Part shown: one piece after another, positions 5,403 through 7,185 of the stretch
How the letters are laid out: every line of letters begins with the position of its first letter
How positions within the stretch are numbered: position 1 is the stretch's first letter
Assembly: GCA_934486755.1 (NCBI GenBank)
Contig: CAKSQT010000081.1
Span: 1 to 7,185 of the forward strand
DNA from: an uncultured Eubacteriales bacterium
GTDB taxonomy: Bacteria > Bacillota > Clostridia > Oscillospirales > Acutalibacteraceae
Direction of reading: 5' to 3'
Length of the DNA stretch: 7,185 nt
The notes under the pieces: model-generated
What the model saw: only the letters and a program-made list of their open reading frames with translations
Databases searched by the model: none
What the model was told of the DNA's origin: nothing
Made by a program: the position numbers and the translations under genes

Positions 5403-6145
5403 GCAATTACAGCGAATTTGCCTCGGTCTATGACCGCCTTATGAGCGACGTTGATTACCGAAAGCGCTCCGCATACCTCTGCCGTCTTTTCAAAAAGCAC
5501 GACAGAATGCCTACCCTTTTACTTGACGTTGCCTGCGGAACGGGCGGCTTTTCAAACGAGTTTGCCAAAATAGGCGTTGAGGTCATCGGCGCCGACGCGT
5601 CGGAAGAAATGCTTACCGCCGCAAGAGAAAATTCCGAAAGGCTCGGCACTGACGTTTTGTTCTTACACCAAAAAGCACAGGAGCTTGACCTTTACGGCAC
5701 GGTCGACGGCGCTGTATGCTGTCTTGACAGTCTTAACCACATTACCGACTACGGCGATTTTTGCCGTGCGCTGAATCGGATTTCACTGTTTCTTGAAAAA
5801 GACCGTCTTTTTATATTTGACGTAAACACGGTGTATAAGCATAAGGAGATTTTGGGCGATAACACGTTTGTGTTAGAGCAAAACGGCGTTTTCTGTGTTT
5901 GGCAGAACAGTTTTTACGAAGAAGACCTGACGACCGAAATATCGCTTGATTTCTTTATAGAAAGCGGCGGTTTGTATGAGCGCAAAAGCGAAGATTTCTG
6001 CGAACGAGCATATACGGACGAAGAAATTCAAAAGGCTCTGCGCGCGGCGGGGTTTGAAGTTCAGGCAGTCTATGCGGATATGACCGAGGACGCCCCGAAA
6101 GCCGATACAGATCGCGCAATATATGTAGCAAGGAAAACGGAGTAA
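5399..6145 (+). CDS. Class I SAM-dependent methyltransferase, YqeM-like
   Basis: A 248-residue Rossmann-fold methyltransferase predicted to be cytosolic. It opens with YSEFASVYDRLMSDVDY (residues 4-20), the N-terminal signature of the Firmicute YqeM-like group, followed by SAM-binding motif I LLDVACGTGGF (41-51), the acidic D66 after motif II strand EVIGAD that should bind the ribose hydroxyls, and CCLDSLNHI (107-115) in the motif IV position. The C-terminal half (about 150-235) is a substrate-recognition beta-rich insert of the kind seen in this group, ending in DRAIYVARK. The substrate is not known, and nothing in the sequence identifies it. The ATG overlaps the yerC stop by four bases, and hslO begins seven bases after its stop, so all three should share one transcript. 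The methyltransferase assignment is firm; equating it with YqeM is by resemblance of the N-terminus only. Confidence 0.88.
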   Translation: MSNYSEFASVYDRLMSDVDYRKRSAYLCRLFKKHDRMPTLLLDVACGTGGFSNEFAKIGVEVIGADASEEMLTAARENSERLGTDVLFLHQKAQELDLYGTVDGAVCCLDSLNHITDYGDFCRALNRISLFLEKDRLFIFDVNTVYKHKEILGDNTFVLEQNGVFCVWQNSFYEEDLTTEISLDFFIESGGLYERKSEDFCERAYTDEEIQKALRAAGFEVQAVYADMTEDAPKADTDRAIYVARKTE

Positions 6146-6152
6146 TATTTGA

Positions 6153-7037
6153 ATGAGCAAATTAATAAGATGTATAACGGGTGACGGTGCAGTAATGGCT
6201 TCTGCGATCGACAGCACCGACATGATAGCCCGTGCGGAGCAAATACACGAAACATCGGCGGTTGTAACGGCGGCTCTCGGCCGACTGCTTACCGCGGCTT
6301 CAATGATGGGTCACGCCTTAAAGGGTACGGACGACACAATAACATTGAAGGTCGCAGGCGACGGTCCCGCAGGCTCGCTTATAGCGGCGGCTGACTCCAA
6401 GGGAAATGTGCGCGGTTATGCCGTAAACCCCGTTGTTGAAATTCCGTTAAAGGAAAACGGAAAGCTGGACGTATCGGGCGCTGTCGGTAAAACTGGCAGT
6501 CTGTACGTAATAAAGGACCTCGGCTTAAAGGAACCGTACAACGGGTATGTACCCCTCGTTTCGGGCGAAATAGCGGAAGATATAACGGCATATTATGCTA
6601 TGAGCGAGCAGATACCCACCGTTTGCGCCCTCGGCGTTCTTGTAAATCCCGATCTTACGGTTAAAAAAGCGGGCGGATATATAATTCAGCTCCTCCCAGG
6701 CGCCGACGACGCAGTCATAGACCGTCTTGAAAGTAATATCAAGTCGGCAAAACCTGTCACTACCCTGCTTGACGGCGGTATGGACATTGAGGATATTCTC
6801 AAAGACGCATTAAAGGGATTTGACGTAGAGGTACTTTATACCGAAAAGCCTGAATATAAATGCCGCTGTTCGCGCGAACGCACCGAAAAGGCGCTTATCA
6901 GTCTCGGAACTGAGGAGCTTGAAAAGTTGGCTGACGAGTCCGAACCGACAACCGTACAATGCCACTTCTGCAACAGCGAATACACCTTTACAGCCGAAGA
7001 TATTAAAAAGTTGATAAATTATTCAAAAAAACCTTGA
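6153..7037 (+). CDS. hslO: Hsp33 redox-regulated chaperone HslO
   Basis: A 294-residue cytosolic holdase, the usual Hsp33 length. It is inactive when reduced and zinc-bound; oxidation of its four cysteines releases zinc, unfolds the C-terminal half and exposes binding surfaces for unfolding proteins under oxidative or heat stress. The N-terminal core (about 1-230) shows the family landmarks RCITGDGAV (6-14), GRLLTAASMMG (43-53), GDGPAGSLIAAAD (69-81), RGYAVNP (87-93) and GGYIIQLLPGA (174-184). The zinc switch has C237-x-C239 (KCRCS) and C270-xx-C273 (QCHFC), all four present. The ATG is preceded by GGAG (6139-6142) ten bases upstream, overlapping the end of the methyltransferase gene. It is the last protein gene of its unit; there is no terminator after it, and its TGA stop lies inside the -35 box of the tRNA promoter. 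It joins rubrerythrin as a second oxidative-stress function in the window. Confidence 0.97.
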   Translation: MSKLIRCITGDGAVMASAIDSTDMIARAEQIHETSAVVTAALGRLLTAASMMGHALKGTDDTITLKVAGDGPAGSLIAAADSKGNVRGYAVNPVVEIPLKENGKLDVSGAVGKTGSLYVIKDLGLKEPYNGYVPLVSGEIAEDITAYYAMSEQIPTVCALGVLVNPDLTVKKAGGYIIQLLPGADDAVIDRLESNIKSAKPVTTLLDGGMDIEDILKDALKGFDVEVLYTEKPEYKCRCSRERTEKALISLGTEELEKLADESEPTTVQCHFCNSEYTFTAEDIKKLINYSKKP

Positions 7038-7062
7038 CAAAAAAGCTGTTATATGATAATAT
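7034..7062 (+). promoter_or_regulatory. Promoter of tRNA-Val, overlapping the hslO stop
   Basis: A perfect -35 TTGACA (7034-7039) is followed after 17 bases by TAATAT (7057-7062, four of six), with TGA before it as an extended -10. GATAAT (7055-7060) is an alternative -10 with a 15-base spacer. Transcription would start near 7069 and give a precursor leader of about 42 bases, in which TTGCT (7064-7068) and AGCAA (7087-7091) could pair. The hslO stop codon TGA (7035-7037) is part of the -35. Confidence 0.72.
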
Positions 7063-7110
7063 ATTGCTTGTCGCCGGTGAGTGCATAGCAAGCCAGCGTT
7101 TAACAAAGAT

Positions 7111-7185
7111 GGGAGCATAGCTCAGCTGGGAGAGCATCTGCCTTACAAGCAGAGGGTCACAGGTTCGAGCCCTGTTGTTCCCACC
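7111..7185 (+). tRNA. tRNA-Val (anticodon UAC), 3' end cut by the window
   Basis: A full cloverleaf can be drawn: acceptor GGGAGCA (7111-7117) with TGTTCCC (7176-7182, one G-T pair), D-arm GCTC...GAGC (7120-7135), anticodon stem TCTGC/GCAGA (7137-7141 with 7149-7153) around the loop CTTACAA, anticodon TAC at 7144-7146, a five-base variable loop, and T-arm ACAGG-TTCGAGC-CCTGT. The anticodon UAC reads GUA and, with wobble, other valine codons. The discriminator is A7183, followed by CC at 7184-7185, so an encoded CCA probably ends just outside the window. Other tRNA genes may follow in a cluster beyond the edge. Confidence 0.97.

Noticed and set aside
5873..6223. Open frame of 116 codons on the minus strand across the methyltransferase end
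   Set aside because: Shadow of the methyltransferase and hslO starts; no family features or promoter seen.
1..7185. CRISPR array, insertion sequence, phage genes, toxin-antitoxin or new defence system
   Set aside because: No direct-repeat array, transposase, integrase, terminal inverted repeats or unexplained gene was found; every sizeable coding region belongs to a known family.

Overview
The window looks like an ordinary chromosomal segment of an anaerobic, spore-forming Clostridia-type Firmicute, possibly of the Ruminococcaceae/Oscillospiraceae kind. The clues are a YunB-family sporulation protein, an NAD+-dependent DNA ligase, a rubrerythrin (an oxidative-stress enzyme typical of anaerobes), a YerC-type TrpR-like regulator, sigma-A promoters with extended -10 elements, Shine-Dalgarno (SD) sites before most genes, and frequent GTG/TTG starts. 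The taxonomic placement is inference; no rRNA or other marker settles it.

Left arm, minus strand (1-1480): a compact operon tsaE-tsaB-rpiB, with both junctions being 4-base ATGA stop/start overlaps. TsaE and TsaB are two parts of the machinery that makes the t6A37 modification of ANN-decoding tRNAs; rpiB (ribose-5-phosphate isomerase B) is cut by the left edge. The other usual t6A genes (tsaD, tsaC, rimI) are not in view.

Divergent control region (1481-1644): a minus-strand promoter for tsaE and a plus-strand extended -10 promoter for yunB face away from each other. A 12-bp hairpin with an A-run on its left abuts the yunB start codon. It is shaped as a minus-strand intrinsic terminator and could also mask yunB initiation.

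Middle, plus strand (1645-5015): yunB, ligA and rubrerythrin are closely spaced and end at a strong hairpin terminator (4989-5015). No promoter with both elements is visible between them, so they probably form one transcript joining a sporulation gene, DNA replication/repair and peroxide defence.

Right arm, plus strand (5000-7185): a second unit of yerC (TrpR-like regulator), a YqeM-like SAM methyltransferase and hslO (Hsp33, redox-controlled holdase), with an ATGA overlap between the first two. Two near-consensus sigma-A promoters precede yerC; the upstream one has its -35 box in the loop of the preceding terminator. A tRNA-Val(UAC) gene closes the window, cut in its CCA end, and its promoter -35 overlaps the hslO stop codon.

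I see no mobile element, CRISPR array, phage gene, toxin-antitoxin pair or new defence-like system. The unusual points are in regulatory architecture: a promoter nested in a terminator, a stop codon inside a -35 box, a start-codon hairpin, and repeated ATGA coupling. No gene-free stretch exceeds 300 bases; the longest is the roughly 209-base gap before yerC.
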